Assembly: GCA_046329515.1 (NCBI GenBank)
Contig: JAXLUM010000001.1
Location: 992,001-1,056,000, forward strand
DNA length: 64,000 nt
Reading direction: 5' to 3'
DNA from: Bog-950 sp046329515
Lineage (GTDB): Bacteria; Bacteroidota; Bacteroidia; Chitinophagales; LD1
Shown here: positions 35,558 to 42,140 of the stretch, piece by piece
Position numbering within the stretch: the stretch's first letter is position 1
Layout of the letters: every line of letters begins with the position of its first letter
Notes under the pieces: generated by a model
The model's database searches: none
What the model was told of the DNA's origin: nothing
What the model saw: only the letters and a program-made list of their open reading frames with translations
Made by a program: the position numbers and the translations under genes

Positions 35558-36172
35558 CTAAATTTTGCTGCAAATGGGACAGGTGTTTTCATCATGACCT
35601 CGTGCGGGGCAGTGTTCTCTACCAAAGAAAATTATCTGTAAATGCAGTTTGTTCCATAGTTCTTTAGGGAAGAGTCTTTTGGCGTCTGCTTCGGTTTGCG
35701 TAACGCTTTTGCCATTACTTAATTTCCAGCGGTGCATAAGGCGGTGGATATGTGTATCAACCGGAAAAGCAGGCACATCAAAAACCTGCGCCATAATTAC
35801 TGAAGCCGTTTTATGGCCAACCCCCGGTAAGTGCTCAAGGTCTTCAAAGTTATCGGGCACTTCGCCTTTGTGTTTCTCTAAAAGTATTTCCGATAGGCGG
35901 TGAATGGCTTTTGCTTTAGCAGGCGCTAGGCCACAAGGCCTTATGATGTCTTCAATGTCCTCTACCTCCAGTTTAACCATTTTCTTTGGTGTATCTGCCT
36001 TTTCAAACAGGAAAGGTGTGGTAAGGTTAACGCGTTTATCAGTACACTGCGCAGAAAGCAAAACAGAAATAAGAAGGGTATAGGCATCCTTATGGTCCAG
36101 CGGTATGGGTGGATTGGGATAGAGCTCTTCTAACGTCTTAATAATAAACTGCACGCGCTCTGCCTTCGTCAT
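35558..36172 (-). CDS. nth: Endonuclease III with altered iron-sulfur motif
   Basis: 204 residues from the ATG at 36172. Helix-hairpin-helix DNA glycosylase/AP lyase of base excision repair. The catalytic pair is intact: Lys121 in LPGVGHKTAS and Asp139 in PVDTHIHR. The C-terminal cluster loop, normally C-x6-C-x2-C-x5-C, reads C188-x9-C198-x2-C201 and the protein ends three residues later, so the fourth Cys is absent. Glycosylase activity may persist (some homologues lack the cluster), but 4Fe-4S binding is doubtful. Cotranscribed with the CDF transporter downstream. Confidence 0.92.
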   Translation of the reverse strand: MTKAERVQFIIKTLEELYPNPPIPLDHKDAYTLLISVLLSAQCTDKRVNLTTPFLFEKADTPKKMVKLEVEDIEDIIRPCGLAPAKAKAIHRLSEILLEKHKGEVPDNFEDLEHLPGVGHKTASVIMAQVFDVPAFPVDTHIHRLMHRWKLSNGKSVTQTEADAKRLFPKELWNKLHLQIIFFGREHCPARGHDENTCPICSKI

Positions 36173-36244
36173 GCCGGCGAAGATACAGAAAGTGCGCGTA
36201 AGCTTCCGGGGCGTAAATACTTCTGTATTTGATTGTATTGAAAC

Positions 36245-36276
36245 AAAAAAAGTCCCCAATAAATGGGGACTTTTCC
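36245..36276 (-). terminator. Terminator after T9SS protein gene
   Basis: 10-bp perfect stem AAAAGTCCCC (36248-36257) with GGGGACTTTT (36265-36274). Read on the minus strand it is followed by a long T-run, so it separates the T9SS gene from nth. Confidence 0.85.
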
Positions 36277-36306
36277 AGTGTCAATTTAATTATTACCTAA
36301 GGGGGA

Positions 36307-37119
36307 TTAGCGCATTTGAACTATCTGGCGGCTGAATACATCGCCGTTAACAGTCATTTTTACAATAAACATTCCGCTCATAAAGCCTGATGCTTTGGCG
36401 TCAAAGTTCAGAGTGTAATTGCCTGTTCTTTGGTTGCCTTCGTAAAGGTTGGCTATGTTACGGCCGGTCATATCAAAAACTTCAACCTTAACCTTTGAGT
36501 CTGCAGTAAGGTTATAGCTTACAGTGGCATTCTCAATAAAAGGGTTAGGATAGATATTGATTTGCATATTGTCCTCAACTGTTGAAGTAGTGTTTTCGGC
36601 AGTTTGCAACACTTTCAGGTTGCTGCTGTTGTCCACCTTCTTCAGGTCGGTTACACCGCCGCTGCAAGGGTAGTTGTATACTTCCATATAGCTGGCAGTT
36701 TCGCCACCAATGCGCAGTTCATCACCATCTTTTACAAAGCGTAATTCACCGCTCTTTAAACACCATACTTTTCCTTCAGGGCGAATAGCGCTCTTCACTT
36801 CTTTTTCAGCGAAAATCAATTTATCACCAACAATAACGCCTTCAACGCGCATATCGCCGTATTCGCCGTTACTGCTTATAATAGTGGAGGTACCTGTTAC
36901 AATGTTGCCTTCCTGTTTAAGGTCAAACTCATACTCAAATACTTCAATAAAGCTTTTGTGGTCCCACGAAAACTGCATGCGTTTGCCTACCCATTTGCCG
37001 CTAACATCTAACTTGGCAACAGTCATACGGTCTAGTGAAGGTGTTTTGGAAGTTTGCGCTTTTACAGCTGTAGCTGCAATCATTAAAAACGCAAGTAGAG
37101 AGTAAGTGATACGCTTCAT
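36307..37119 (-). CDS. Secreted protein with T9SS type A sorting domain
   Basis: 270 residues with signal peptide (MKRITYSLLAFLMIAATAVKAQ). Residues about 30-165 are a small beta-barrel-like domain (SGKWVGKRMQFSWDHKSFIEVFEYEFDLKQEGNIVTGTSTI) resembling lipocalin-like/DUF domains. The C-terminal domain is a clear T9SS type A signal: INIYPNPFIENATVSY, VEVFDMTGRNI, SGMFIVKMTVNGDVFSRQIV. Destined for the surface or medium. Function of the barrel is not known. Confidence 0.8.
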   Translation of the reverse strand: MKRITYSLLAFLMIAATAVKAQTSKTPSLDRMTVAKLDVSGKWVGKRMQFSWDHKSFIEVFEYEFDLKQEGNIVTGTSTIISSNGEYGDMRVEGVIVGDKLIFAEKEVKSAIRPEGKVWCLKSGELRFVKDGDELRIGGETASYMEVYNYPCSGGVTDLKKVDNSSNLKVLQTAENTTSTVEDNMQINIYPNPFIENATVSYNLTADSKVKVEVFDMTGRNIANLYEGNQRTGNYTLNFDAKASGFMSGMFIVKMTVNGDVFSRQIVQMR

Positions 37120-37252
37120 ACGTTATTTTTTGGTTAGTGAAATATACTCTAAGATGTAGTTAGAATAAAATTCCATACGGAAAGTAACTCATTTTTCACT
37201 TTAGGGCAAAAACAGCTTGTTAAAAAAATTAAGATTCCTTCATCTACTCCGT

Positions 37253-38392
37253 TCATCCTTCCTCAGCCATTAATTTGGCCAGCTGTTCTCCTGCCTCACT
37301 GCCAATGGCTACACCCATGCCCCCCATTCGCACAGCCATAAAAACGCGGCTGCTATACTTCTTTAAAATGGGGAATTTGGTTTTGCCGAAGGCCATAATA
37401 CCTGTCCACCAGTCCTGGATTTCAAACGTTTGGCCCGGCAAAATTATTGTGCTTAGTTTATGGATAAGGTCGGCTTGTATTTTTTCGTTCTGTGCAAAAA
37501 CGGTGCTGCGTTCCCCTTCAAAATCAAGGTTACGGCCACCGCCAAATAAAACGCGGTCGTATAACCTTCTGAAGTAGTAATAGCCTTTATCAAAGTGAAA
37601 AATGCCTGTAAATTTCAAGCCTGGTATTGGCTTGGTAACTAAAACCTGGCCACGACCCGGCTGTATGTCTAACTCGGGGTATAACTTAGCCGTAAATGCA
37701 TTGGTACAAACCGCTACCCGGGGTGCGGTAAATGTTACTGCCTGACCTAAATGGCCGTGATTAACTATAACATCAACAGCAGTTGAGCTTTCCTCAAGGC
37801 GTTCTACCTCACAGCCCGTCTTTATTTCAATACCGGCAGCAATACATCGGTCAATTAAGGTGCGCATCATTTGGCCACTATCTAACTGGCCTTCCAGGTT
37901 ATTGCTTACCAGGTGTTTAGTATAGCCCGTCGAAAAACCGAAGTCCTTTACTTTTTCATCGCAACGGCTAAAAGCGGTAGCTTTTAAAATGGGTTGTAGT
38001 AAAGCGTTTACTTCGTCAATCTTTTCCAGGCAAGTAACTTCTTTATCGCTAATCAATTCATAGCTTCCTTCCTCCGCATAGCCAATAGCCTTATCTCCAA
38101 GCCGCTTTCGCAATAACTGAAGTCCTTTTAAGCGCAGTTCTACCAGGTTTAATACTTCATCCTTACTCATGTAGCTAAGGTCATCCAGTATTTCGGTTAA
38201 ACTGCCAATACATGCAAAGCCTGCATTTTTAGTACTGGCGCCGGTAGGCAGTATAGCCCTTTCTAAAACCAACACGCGTTTAGCCGGTTGATTTTCTTTA
38301 AAAGATAATGCGGTTGATAAGCCCACAATACCGCTGCCCACCACAATTAGGTCGTAGTTCAGTAACGAGGTTTTTTCCCAATACGATAGCAT
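37253..38392 (-). CDS. FAD-dependent oxidoreductase (DAO family)
   Basis: 379 residues. The FAD-binding beta-alpha-beta motif DLIVVGSGIVGLSTAL (14-29) and the later GASTKNAGFACIGS match glycine/D-amino-acid oxidase-type enzymes, as in gamma-glutamylputrescine oxidoreductases. The C-terminal GGGRNLDF and MAVRMGGMGVAIGSEAGEQLA complete the cofactor site. It oxidises an amine or amino acid; the substrate is not evident. Monocistronic, with a minus-strand terminator just upstream of its start region. Confidence 0.85.
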   Translation of the reverse strand: MLSYWEKTSLLNYDLIVVGSGIVGLSTALSFKENQPAKRVLVLERAILPTGASTKNAGFACIGSLTEILDDLSYMSKDEVLNLVELRLKGLQLLRKRLGDKAIGYAEEGSYELISDKEVTCLEKIDEVNALLQPILKATAFSRCDEKVKDFGFSTGYTKHLVSNNLEGQLDSGQMMRTLIDRCIAAGIEIKTGCEVERLEESSTAVDVIVNHGHLGQAVTFTAPRVAVCTNAFTAKLYPELDIQPGRGQVLVTKPIPGLKFTGIFHFDKGYYYFRRLYDRVLFGGGRNLDFEGERSTVFAQNEKIQADLIHKLSTIILPGQTFEIQDWWTGIMAFGKTKFPILKKYSSRVFMAVRMGGMGVAIGSEAGEQLAKLMAEEG

Positions 38393-38440
38393 AATGGCTA
38401 AAGTAAACTTTCAATAGTAAGTGGCAAGCTGATAATAATA

Positions 38441-38467
38441 AGCCCCGCACCTTTCGGTAACGGGGCC
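38441..38467 (-). terminator. Minus-strand terminator of a short transcript
   Basis: Stem GCCCCG (38442-38447) with CGGGGC (38461-38466), with an inner ACC/GGT pairing. On the minus strand it is followed by TTATTATTAT. It lies upstream of the FAD oxidoreductase start, so it must end a short minus-strand transcript from the interval to 38626. Confidence 0.7.
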
Positions 38468-38488
38468 TTGGTTAGCACACAAAAAGCT

Positions 38489-38572
38489 TTAGTATTTAGA
38501 GGAATACAACTTAGATGCCAACGCGGCCCAGCTTCCATATTCAAGCTGCAAAAAAATGTTATCGCTATCCAT
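38489..38572 (-). CDS. Possible 27-residue small protein
   Basis: A short reading frame, ATG to TAA: it begins MDSDNIFLQLEYG and ends KLYSSKY. It is supported mainly by the terminator placed 22 bases after its stop and by the lack of any other minus-strand gene to explain that terminator. The codons are ordinary for the region. It could instead be part of a non-coding RNA. Confidence 0.35.
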   Translation of the reverse strand: MDSDNIFLQLEYGSWAALASKLYSSKY

Positions 38573-38626
38573 CGTCGCTAAAAGCAGGGGTATTAAAAGT
38601 TCTTTATCTTTATACAAAACATAGGT

Positions 38627-38812
38627 ATGGTAAGTCGTTCAGCAGTCATGCTGTTATTATTCAGTGTAATAATGGGCAATATGGTAAGAACAGGAGCGTG
38701 GCAGAATATCCGCTCTGTTGATGCACTTCAACTGCTATCTGCCGGCGCCTTACTGGGTGTTATGCTTGTAACAATAGCCATGCACTTTAAAAACAAAAAA
38801 GGCGGAGCATAA
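38627..38812 (+). CDS. Small two-helix membrane protein
   Basis: 61 residues with two hydrophobic segments (SAVMLLLFSVIMGNMV and LQLLSAGALLGVMLVTIAMHF) and a basic tail ending KNKKGGA. The sequence TATCTTTA about 20 bases before the ATG resembles the phylum's -7 element. No function recognised. Confidence 0.5.
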   Translation: MVSRSAVMLLLFSVIMGNMVRTGAWQNIRSVDALQLLSAGALLGVMLVTIAMHFKNKKGGA

Positions 38813-38822
38813 CCCCGCCTTA
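38795..38822 (-). terminator. Terminator for the 38843-39244 gene
   Basis: 7-bp stem AAGGCGG (38799-38805) with CCGCCTT (38815-38821); on the minus strand a T6 run follows. It lies inside the 3' end of the opposite gene. Confidence 0.7.
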
Positions 38823-38842
38823 CAGGCACAAATCTTTAGGGC

Positions 38843-39244
38843 TTATTTGCCCATTACCCCGGTTCCTGAGGTATTAACCTCTACAGTTGTCATTCCGGGT
38901 TTTATAACGGTACAAGCTACCGGCTTTTTATCACTGGTCATAAGGCACACCACGTCATTTTCGTGTATGTAAACCTTGTTGGTGCTAAGGCCGCCATAAG
39001 CGTTTAGCTTAGGTTCCTTAATGTTTTCCCTTGGGCCCGCAAAAACGGCTACCCCTTTCTCGCAGGTGTTCTTTACAACAATTGTTACTTCTCTGCCAAC
39101 CGGTGGCGCCACGGGGGCTTCCTTAATAGCCTCCGCCTTAGGTATTACAGTTTCAGTAGAAGCTACGGCTGATTGAGCCATAAGTTGACCTGAAATAAAC
39201 AGGCCGCCGAATAATACACATGCTTTCAGTGCAGTCTTTATCAT
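38843..39244 (-). CDS. Secreted small protein, function unknown
   Basis: 133 residues with a signal peptide (MIKTALKACVLFGGLFISGQLMAQ). An Ala/Pro/Glu-rich linker (SAVASTETVIPKAEAIKEAPVAPPVG) leads to a beta-rich domain of about 80 residues with three Cys (NTCEKGVAVFAG, DVVCLMTS, PVACTVIKPG). No known family. Confidence 0.6.
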   Translation of the reverse strand: MIKTALKACVLFGGLFISGQLMAQSAVASTETVIPKAEAIKEAPVAPPVGREVTIVVKNTCEKGVAVFAGPRENIKEPKLNAYGGLSTNKVYIHENDVVCLMTSDKKPVACTVIKPGMTTVEVNTSGTGVMGK

Positions 39245-39342
39245 ATACGCAGTATTTTACATCGTAAATGTATTTCACGTAATTGTCAACATTATGCACA
39301 AACAAACTTGCCAAATGGCGCAGTGTATAGCGCTTGCCGCAG

Positions 39343-39738
39343 TTATTTAAGGAAGATAATGGTACTGCCGTAACCAAACTGGCTGTGGTAGGTATTCTCG
39401 TAGCTTTTAACTTGTGGGTGTTTAGCCAGTATACTATAAATCTCTTTTTTCAGTTTTCCAGTACCGTGCCCGTGCACCACCCTGAATTCCATTTTGCCTG
39501 CAGCAATAGCGCGGTCAAGGGCTCGTTCAAACTCTTCTATTTGATGAAAAAGGGCGTCGTGTGCGGGTATTTTCCCCTTACCCACCTGGCTTTGATGCAG
39601 GTGTAAATCAATAACGTCTTCCGCAGCAGAAATTTTGGTGCTGTTCTTAGGGTTGGCTGCGCCCATAAGGTACATACGTAACAATTCAGCATCTACTATG
39701 CTTTCCCCTGTATCCTTATGCCCCTTCTTCTTTTTCAT
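39343..39738 (-). CDS. Smr-domain protein (C-terminal MutS2/DUF2027-like)
   Basis: 131 residues ending in a Smr domain: DVIDLHLHQ, then FRVVHGHGTGKLKKEI and SYENTYHSQFGYGSTIIFLK. The HGxGxGxL motif is the nuclease/nucleic-acid-binding signature of Smr domains. It lacks the MutS2 ATPase and is also much shorter than DUF2027 proteins. A cleaved-DNA, RNA or ribosome-rescue role is possible. The start overlaps the stop of the PH-domain gene as TAATG, so the two are coupled. Confidence 0.82.
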   Translation of the reverse strand: MKKKKGHKDTGESIVDAELLRMYLMGAANPKNSTKISAAEDVIDLHLHQSQVGKGKIPAHDALFHQIEEFERALDRAIAAGKMEFRVVHGHGTGKLKKEIYSILAKHPQVKSYENTYHSQFGYGSTIIFLK

Positions 39739-40109
39739 TAGGATGAAACTTCCTGGAAACGTTTTCTGAATTCAGTGGGTTGGGCAATATCAGGAAATGA
39801 CTCCCGTGTGCCACCTGTACCAATAATGGTAATAGTGCCATACCCCAACAACCTGCCCATTATACTTTGGTCCACATTCACGGTTTCAATCTTGTTCAGG
39901 TTCATTTCAAGAGTTTTGCGGGCAAACAAACCTGTTTTGCAAATAATGCGTTTGTTGGTTACCACAAACTCATCGCTCCACCTTTGTAGTGCCGGCACAA
40001 TAAAAAGTGTAAAAATACCTCTCAGGCTAAAAAAGATTTTCCAATGGTATTTGCTCTCAAACACCACATGCTCGTCCTTTATCAGGTTATTATCTACGTA
40101 GCTACCCAT
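39738..40109 (-). CDS. Bacterial PH-domain (YdbS/bPH2-type) membrane protein
   Basis: About 123 residues from the ATG at 40109. A short hydrophobic stretch (WKIFFSLRGIFTLFIVPAL) precedes a bacterial PH domain: DEFVVTNKRIICKTGLFARKTLEMNLNKIETVNVDQSIMGRLLGYGTITIIGTGGTRESF. This is the typical bPH2 pattern. Function of the family is poorly known; likely a membrane-associated scaffold. Coupled to the Smr gene. Confidence 0.8.
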   Translation of the reverse strand: MGSYVDNNLIKDEHVVFESKYHWKIFFSLRGIFTLFIVPALQRWSDEFVVTNKRIICKTGLFARKTLEMNLNKIETVNVDQSIMGRLLGYGTITIIGTGGTRESFPDIAQPTEFRKRFQEVSS

Positions 40110-40161
40110 ATGCAATTAACGGTTGTGGCGAAAATAATTATCCGCAGATAACTTCACCTCT

Positions 40162-40193
40162 AAAAAACGGAAAAGGGAGCAAGAACTGCCCCC
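40162..40193 (-). terminator. Terminator of the tRNA-like/small-peptide transcript
   Basis: On the minus strand a 7-bp stem (GGGGGCA with TGCTCCC, one G-T pair, loop GTTCT; 40175-40193) is followed by TTTTCCGTTTTTT. It lies 40 bases past the 40-residue gene's stop and closes the unit that begins at the promoter near 40550-40581. Confidence 0.8.
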
Positions 40194-40232
40194 TCTTCAC
40201 CCCTAAACCATCTATGAAATCTTTACTGAGGC

Positions 40233-40355
40233 TTACTCCTCATCATTACCTGTTAACGCATACATAAAGCGGCCAATCAGTTCAAAAGGCAAAGCGATAA
40301 TGTTAAACAGCAACATCATCAGGAATATGGCTATGGTTGGCAGTGCTTTAAGCAT
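40233..40355 (-). CDS. 40-residue single-helix membrane peptide
   Basis: A small gene, ATG at 40355 to TAA. It starts MLKALPTIAIFLMMLLFNII, a strong membrane helix, continues ALPFELIGRFMYAL and ends in an acidic TGNDEE. It begins 27 bases after the 3' end of the tRNA-like gene, with a terminator 40 bases beyond the stop and no promoter between. The two are therefore probably cotranscribed from the promoter at 40550-40581. Size and layout recall small membrane regulators or toxin-like peptides, but no family is recognised, and no antitoxin is evident unless the RNA serves as one. Confidence 0.65.
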   Translation of the reverse strand: MLKALPTIAIFLMMLLFNIIALPFELIGRFMYALTGNDEE

Positions 40356-40382
40356 ATGGCGTACTTAACAGGTTTAAAATTG

Positions 40383-40528
40383 CTGTTGGAGTAGGACTCG
40401 AACCTACAAGAGGCGGTTAGCCGCGTTGCGGATGCGCCTGCATTACAAGCTCATCCGCAACTTTGGTTTATTCCGGGCTCCTCACCCCCGAGACAGGGGG
40501 GCATGTCTGCCAATTTCATCACCCAACA
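40383..40528 (-). tRNA. tRNA-like gene with 77-nt structured variable region, Asp-type anticodon loop
   Basis: 146 nt. Acceptor TGTTGGG pairs with TCCAACA (7 bp, one G-T), followed by G73 and no encoded CCA. The D-arm (ATG / AAATTGGCAGA / CAT) matches leucine-type class II tRNAs in length and GG. Anticodon stem CCCCC/GGGGG closes a 7-nt loop CTGTCTC, with anticodon GTC (Asp) and an unusual pyrimidine at 37. The T-arm GTAGG-TTCGAGT-CCTAC is canonical. The 77-nt variable region can fold as an outer helix AGGAG/CTCTT, a 37-nt hairpin (10 bp, one A-G mismatch, 5 bp, loop TAATG), and a hairpin GCGG-CTAA-CCGC. Ordinary class II arms are about 12-23 nt. Amino acid identity is undetermined. Confidence 0.65.
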
Positions 40529-40549
40529 TTGTTTCTTAGAACGTTGTTG

Positions 40550-40581
40550 CAAAGATAAATTACAGTGCTGTTTATTGCAAA
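40550..40581 (-). promoter_or_regulatory. Bacteroidota-type promoter for the tRNA-like transcript
   Basis: On the minus strand, TTTG (40578-40581) and TATCTTTG (40550-40557) are separated by 20 nt, an exact fit to TTTG / TAnnTTTG. The tRNA-like 5' end is 22 bases downstream of the -7 element, so a short leader is expected. It is the best promoter match noticed in the window. Confidence 0.75.
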
Positions 40582-40665
40582 TAATTTAATGATTGTGTTG
40601 TAAATATGTATTTTATTCAAAAAAGCTTATTTTTATTGATGAAATAGCAAAATACATTAAGAAAT

Positions 40666-41142
40666 ATGGCTTCAGAATATGAAATTGATAACCTTGACCT
40701 TAGGATATTGAACCTTTTAATGGATAATGCTTTTATACCATATACCGAAATTGGTAAGCAGTTATTCGTTTCTCCCGGTACAGTGCATGTGCGCATGAAC
40801 AAAATGGAGAAAATGGGCATTATCCATAACCCACAATTGCATGTAGATTTTGCAAAGCTTGGTTTGGACGTTACCGCCTTTATAGGGGTATTCTTAATCC
40901 GCAGCGACCAATATGATAAAGTGGTTCAGGAGTTAAAAAAGATTGATGAGATAATAAGCTGCCATTATACTACCGGAAACTACAGCCTGTTTTTAAAGGT
41001 AGTTTGCCGCGATACTCAACACCTGCGGGAAGTACTGCACGATAAAATTCAGCGTATACAGGGTATAAACCGCACTGAAACACTTATATCACTGGAAGAA
41101 AGTTTCAGCAGGCCTTTAAAGGTGCGTTTACAAGCGGAATAG
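40666..41142 (+). CDS. Lrp/AsnC-family transcriptional regulator
   Basis: 158 residues. The N-terminal helix-turn-helix (about 8-60) shows NLDLRILNLLMDNAFIPYTEIGKQLFVSPGTVHVRMNKMEKMGII; the C-terminal RAM domain (about 70-150) includes FIGVFLIRSDQYDKVV and YTTGNYSLFLKVVCRDTQHL. Such proteins sense amino acids or related metabolites and bend DNA as octamers. No target is evident. It is divergent from the tRNA-like unit (about 85 bases between the -33 element and the ATG), so it could regulate it. Confidence 0.9.
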   Translation: MASEYEIDNLDLRILNLLMDNAFIPYTEIGKQLFVSPGTVHVRMNKMEKMGIIHNPQLHVDFAKLGLDVTAFIGVFLIRSDQYDKVVQELKKIDEIISCHYTTGNYSLFLKVVCRDTQHLREVLHDKIQRIQGINRTETLISLEESFSRPLKVRLQAE

Positions 41143-41153
41143 GATATAAAAAA

Positions 41154-41176
41154 GAAACCCGCTACAAGCGGGTTTC
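41154..41176 (+). terminator. Terminator after Lrp/AsnC gene
   Basis: 10-bp perfect stem GAAACCCGCT (41154-41163) with AGCGGGTTTC (41167-41176), loop ACA. The T-run after it is weak on the plus strand. Confidence 0.7.
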
Positions 41177-41310
41177 AGAATAACTTTCTATGAGGGTTAG
41201 ATCCGAAAGCTATCGGGTTTTCACATTTCCAAAGCTGGTTTTGGTGCAAGGTTCGTAACGGGCTTTCACTCATTACCCTCCAAATAGAATGTAATATGAG
41301 TTCATATACA

Positions 41311-41352
41311 ACGCACTTTTCGTAAGTGAACGATTAGAAGGCGTAAGTGCGT
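41311..41352. repeat. Nested inverted and direct repeats between converging genes
   Basis: ACGCACTT (41311-41318) is inverted as AAGTGCGT (41345-41352). Within it CGTAAGTG occurs twice (41321-41328 and 41342-41349), exactly 21 bases apart, two helical turns. The spacing would suit a dimeric or LytTR-type DNA-binding protein. It could also be a terminator of the LytTR gene. Confidence 0.45.
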
Positions 41353-41378
41353 TAGTTAAAAGTGTATCTGTTTAATGA

Positions 41379-42116
41379 TTAATCAGCTATGCGGGTATAT
41401 TGCTGCAGAACGAGTAAGAAATCTTCTTTTTTGCGAACACTTACTTCAACCTTACTCCCATCGCTAAGTTCAATGGTTCCTCCTTTGCCTTTGGCGTAAC
41501 CCCGTATGTGCGATAAGTTTACAAGATGACTGTCGTGTACCCTGTAAAATCCGGCGTCGGATAACGCTTCCTCAAATTTGGATAATGGTTTGGAGATGAT
41601 TAACTCTTTACGATTGGTAAAATGAAATATGCTGTATTTATCGGCAGCCTGCACGTATATAATTTCATCAAGGTCAACTATCACCATTCCTTCATTACTT
41701 CTTAACGAAAGCTTGTTGGCCTTACTCTTTATTTTACCCGAAGCGTTGGTTTCACGCTTGCGGTCAAAACGGTCCAGGGCTTCTGCTAAATCATCAGGCG
41801 TTACAGGCTTTAGTAAGTAATGCAGTGCCTGATACTCGAATGCTTTTGCCGCGAAATGGTCGTAGGCGGTGGTGAAAATTATCTCGGGGTTTTTGTGCCG
41901 TACGTGCTCCAGAGTTTCAAACCCATTGCCATCCGGCAGGTTCACATCTACAAACACAAGGTCAAAATCAAGCCCGTCGGCCACTTTTTTTGCCTCCTTT
42001 ACACTGCCGGCGGTGCCAACCACCTCTACCCTTGGGTGGTAATCTTTCAGCATGCCCATCAGTGTTTTTAAGCTTTTGGGCTCGTCTTCAATAATTAGTG
42101 CTTTAATCTTTTTCAT
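41379..42116 (-). CDS. LytTR-family response regulator
   Basis: 245 residues from the ATG at 42116. Receiver domain: acidic EDEP near residue 10-13, phospho-acceptor Asp57 in VFVDVNLPDG, and Lys in YLLKPV. The C-terminal LytTR DNA-binding domain shows IIYVQAADKYSIFHF and FYRVHDSHLVNLSHIRGY. It is 24 bases after the sensor kinase gene, forming a LytS/LytR-type two-component pair. The output genes are not evident. Confidence 0.93.
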   Translation of the reverse strand: MKKIKALIIEDEPKSLKTLMGMLKDYHPRVEVVGTAGSVKEAKKVADGLDFDLVFVDVNLPDGNGFETLEHVRHKNPEIIFTTAYDHFAAKAFEYQALHYLLKPVTPDDLAEALDRFDRKRETNASGKIKSKANKLSLRSNEGMVIVDLDEIIYVQAADKYSIFHFTNRKELIISKPLSKFEEALSDAGFYRVHDSHLVNLSHIRGYAKGKGGTIELSDGSKVEVSVRKKEDFLLVLQQYTRIAD

Positions 42117-42140
42117 AGTTGGCGCAAAAGCAAAATTCAA

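Noticed and set aside
38515..38721. 68-residue plus-strand reading frame
   Set aside because: It lacks domain or membrane features, overlaps the start of the more plausible 38627 gene and reads antisense to the 27-residue frame.
40383..40528. Selenocysteine tRNA or tmRNA
   Set aside because: The anticodon is GTC rather than TCA and the acceptor is 7 bp; tmRNA has no anticodon arm and no tag frame is seen.
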